Assembly: GCA_963704035.1 (NCBI GenBank)
Contig: CAVPGR010000004.1
Span: 744,001 to 808,000, forward strand
DNA length: 64,000 nucleotides
From: JAOSJL01 sp963704035
Lineage (GTDB): Bacteria; Actinomycetota; Acidimicrobiia; IMCC26256; JAOSJL01
Reading direction: 5' to 3'
A model generated the notes under the pieces. The model did no database searches. It saw only the letters and a program-made list of their open reading frames with translations, and was not told the DNA's origin. The translations under genes and the position numbers were made by a program. Numbering within the stretch: position 1 is the stretch's first letter; each line of letters starts with the position of its first letter. Positions 63,084-64,000 of the stretch are shown piece after piece.

Positions 63084-64000
63084 TTACCCGTCGGAAGGTT
63101 CGGCTCCCGTTGCGAGGTGGAGGACGAGACGCTCGAGGAGCAGCGCCTCGTTCGGGTTGTGATCGACGAGAGCGGTGCGCGCCGCTCGGCAGGCATCGAG
63201 AGACTCGGAAGCGTCACGGGGGCTGACGCGTAGTGCAGAACGGTCGACGTTCCTCCGCTCCGCATCCGGAGCCAGAGCATCCCGGTACACGCTCTCGAGT
63301 GCCGTGATCCCTTCGATGAGCGCGTCGGTTCGCCGTCGACGTTCACGCCGCTTGTGTGCGTCGGCGAGGCGCTTGCGCATCGCCCCCGCCGTGCGGTCCG
63401 GGTAGCCGGCACGTTCGATCTCGGCCTCCAGCTCGGCCTCCTCTTCCTCCAGTTCAGCCCGCAGCGAGGCGAGATCGGCATCGACAGCGGCACCACACTC
63501 GTCCGCGACACGCAGCACCACGGACCCAGAACCGTCGAGACCGACGGTGGCACCGACGAATGCGTCTCGTAACGACGCTCGCGATCCCGAGAGATCACGC
63601 GCACGGTCGAGCCGACCGCCCGAGAGGCGGACCGCGAGCTCGGCCTGATCACCCGACACTCCCGACTCGGCCAGAGCCGTACGAAGGTCGTCGTCACCCA
63701 ACGGGGAGAAGTCGATCCGCTGGCAGCGGGACCGCACGGTGGCGAGGAGATCGTCGGGGGCGTCGGTGACGAGCAACATGTGGGTGCGCGGCGGCGGTTC
63801 CTCGATCGTCTTGAGAAGCGCGTGCTGTGCCTCATCGCGTTGACCCCGGAGACGCTCGGCCTCCCAGAGGATCAGGACCCGGCGATCCGCTTCGACGGGG
63901 CTCTGGAACGCCGTGGGGATGATGCGATCGCGCACGTCGTCCTTCACCGAGTACGACGCTCCTTGCGGTTCGAACTCGACGACATCGGGGTGGCGACCAC
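63084..64000 (-). CDS. holB: DNA polymerase III subunit delta', 5' end beyond the window
   Basis: Clamp-loader subunit. The visible 305 residues include LILWEAERLRGQRDEAQHALLKTIEEPP (sensor and Walker B region), TDAPDDLLATVRSRCQRIDF with the SRC motif, and a long Glu-rich coiled insertion (about 160 residues from the end). The P-loop lies outside the window, so its status is unknown. The frame remains open to the right edge. Confidence 0.88.
   Translation of the reverse strand, partial: GRHPDVVEFEPQGASYSVKDDVRDRIIPTAFQSPVEADRRVLILWEAERLRGQRDEAQHALLKTIEEPPPRTHMLLVTDAPDDLLATVRSRCQRIDFSPLGDDDLRTALAESGVSGDQAELAVRLSGGRLDRARDLSGSRASLRDAFVGATVGLDGSGSVVLRVADECGAAVDADLASLRAELEEEEAELEAEIERAGYPDRTAGAMRKRLADAHKRRERRRRTDALIEGITALESVYRDALAPDAERRNVDRSALRVSPRDASESLDACRAARTALVDHNPNEALLLERLVLHLATGAEPSDG

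Overview
The window is high-GC, densely coded, bacterial chromosomal DNA from an actinobacterium. The inference rests on CarD, an IdeR/DtxR regulator with matching iron boxes, a SigR-RsrA redox sigma pair, DisA-RadA, a zinc-dependent DUF2342 protein beside tilS-hpt-ftsH-folE, and carD-ispD-ispF-cysS-rlmB synteny. The mix (Mrp antiporter, trehalose and glucosylglycerate genes, GerMN/LytR_C lipoproteins, no mycolate genes) would fit an Acidimicrobiia-like lineage from a saline or fluctuating habitat, but the class is an inference.

Layout. 1-5.5 kb: the end of a GT-C type membrane protein, then a ferric-iron ABC importer (binding protein, permease, ATPase) and a divergent IdeR-type regulator, with two sites resembling IdeR boxes. 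5.5-7.7 kb: a methyltransferase, a CysO-like sulfur carrier and threonine synthase. 7.9-14.3 kb: a compatible-solute block with GpgS, an HAD phosphatase, glycerate kinase, TreT-like synthase, GT20 synthase (OtsA) and OtsB. 14.3-20.2 kb: a LytR_C protein, tRNA-Thr(UGU), rlmB, cysS, ispF, ispD, a PIN-TRAM protein and carD, all leftward. 20.3-23.6 kb: a Crp-type regulator, copper handling (cupredoxin, PCuAC, SCO1) and small proteins. 23.6-26.2 kb: a UbiA prenyltransferase, a truncated nucleotide-kinase-like protein and an SGNH hydrolase. 26.3-33.1 kb: dienelactone hydrolase, disA, a hairpin-bearing tandem repeat, radA, a lipoprotein and clpC. 33.4-34.4 kb: a polyprenyl diphosphate synthase.

34.4-50.9 kb is one long leftward block for cofactors and cell maintenance: alpha/beta hydrolase, acyltransferase-like, epimerase, coaX, nadC, nadB, panD, panC, DUF2520, folK, folB, a phosphatase-like protein, folP, folE, ftsH, hpt, tilS, a response regulator and the DUF2342 protein. 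It covers pantothenate/CoA, NAD and folate synthesis. 50.9-52.2 kb holds a membrane protein, rsrA and sigR; 52.3-58.1 kb a complete rightward Mrp Na+/H+ antiporter operon (mnhA-G). 58.1-64 kb holds a PQQ-type sugar dehydrogenase, glutathione peroxidase, an unknown protein, a LmbE-type deacetylase, a GerMN-Gmad2 lipoprotein, a DUF3303 protein, a small membrane protein, tRNA-Thr(CGU) and the start-less end of holB.

Two patterns cut across the window. Eight genes, including panD, nadB and mnhD, are interrupted by single-base frame changes, and all but nadB fit one extra base. This looks like sequence or assembly error more than biology. Several intergenic gaps and gene ends carry short tandem repeats or strong palindromes, notably a perfect 44-bp palindrome after the iron permease gene and a 55-bp duplicated hairpin unit between disA and radA. 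No CRISPR array, prophage, insertion sequence or obviously novel multi-gene defence system was seen.
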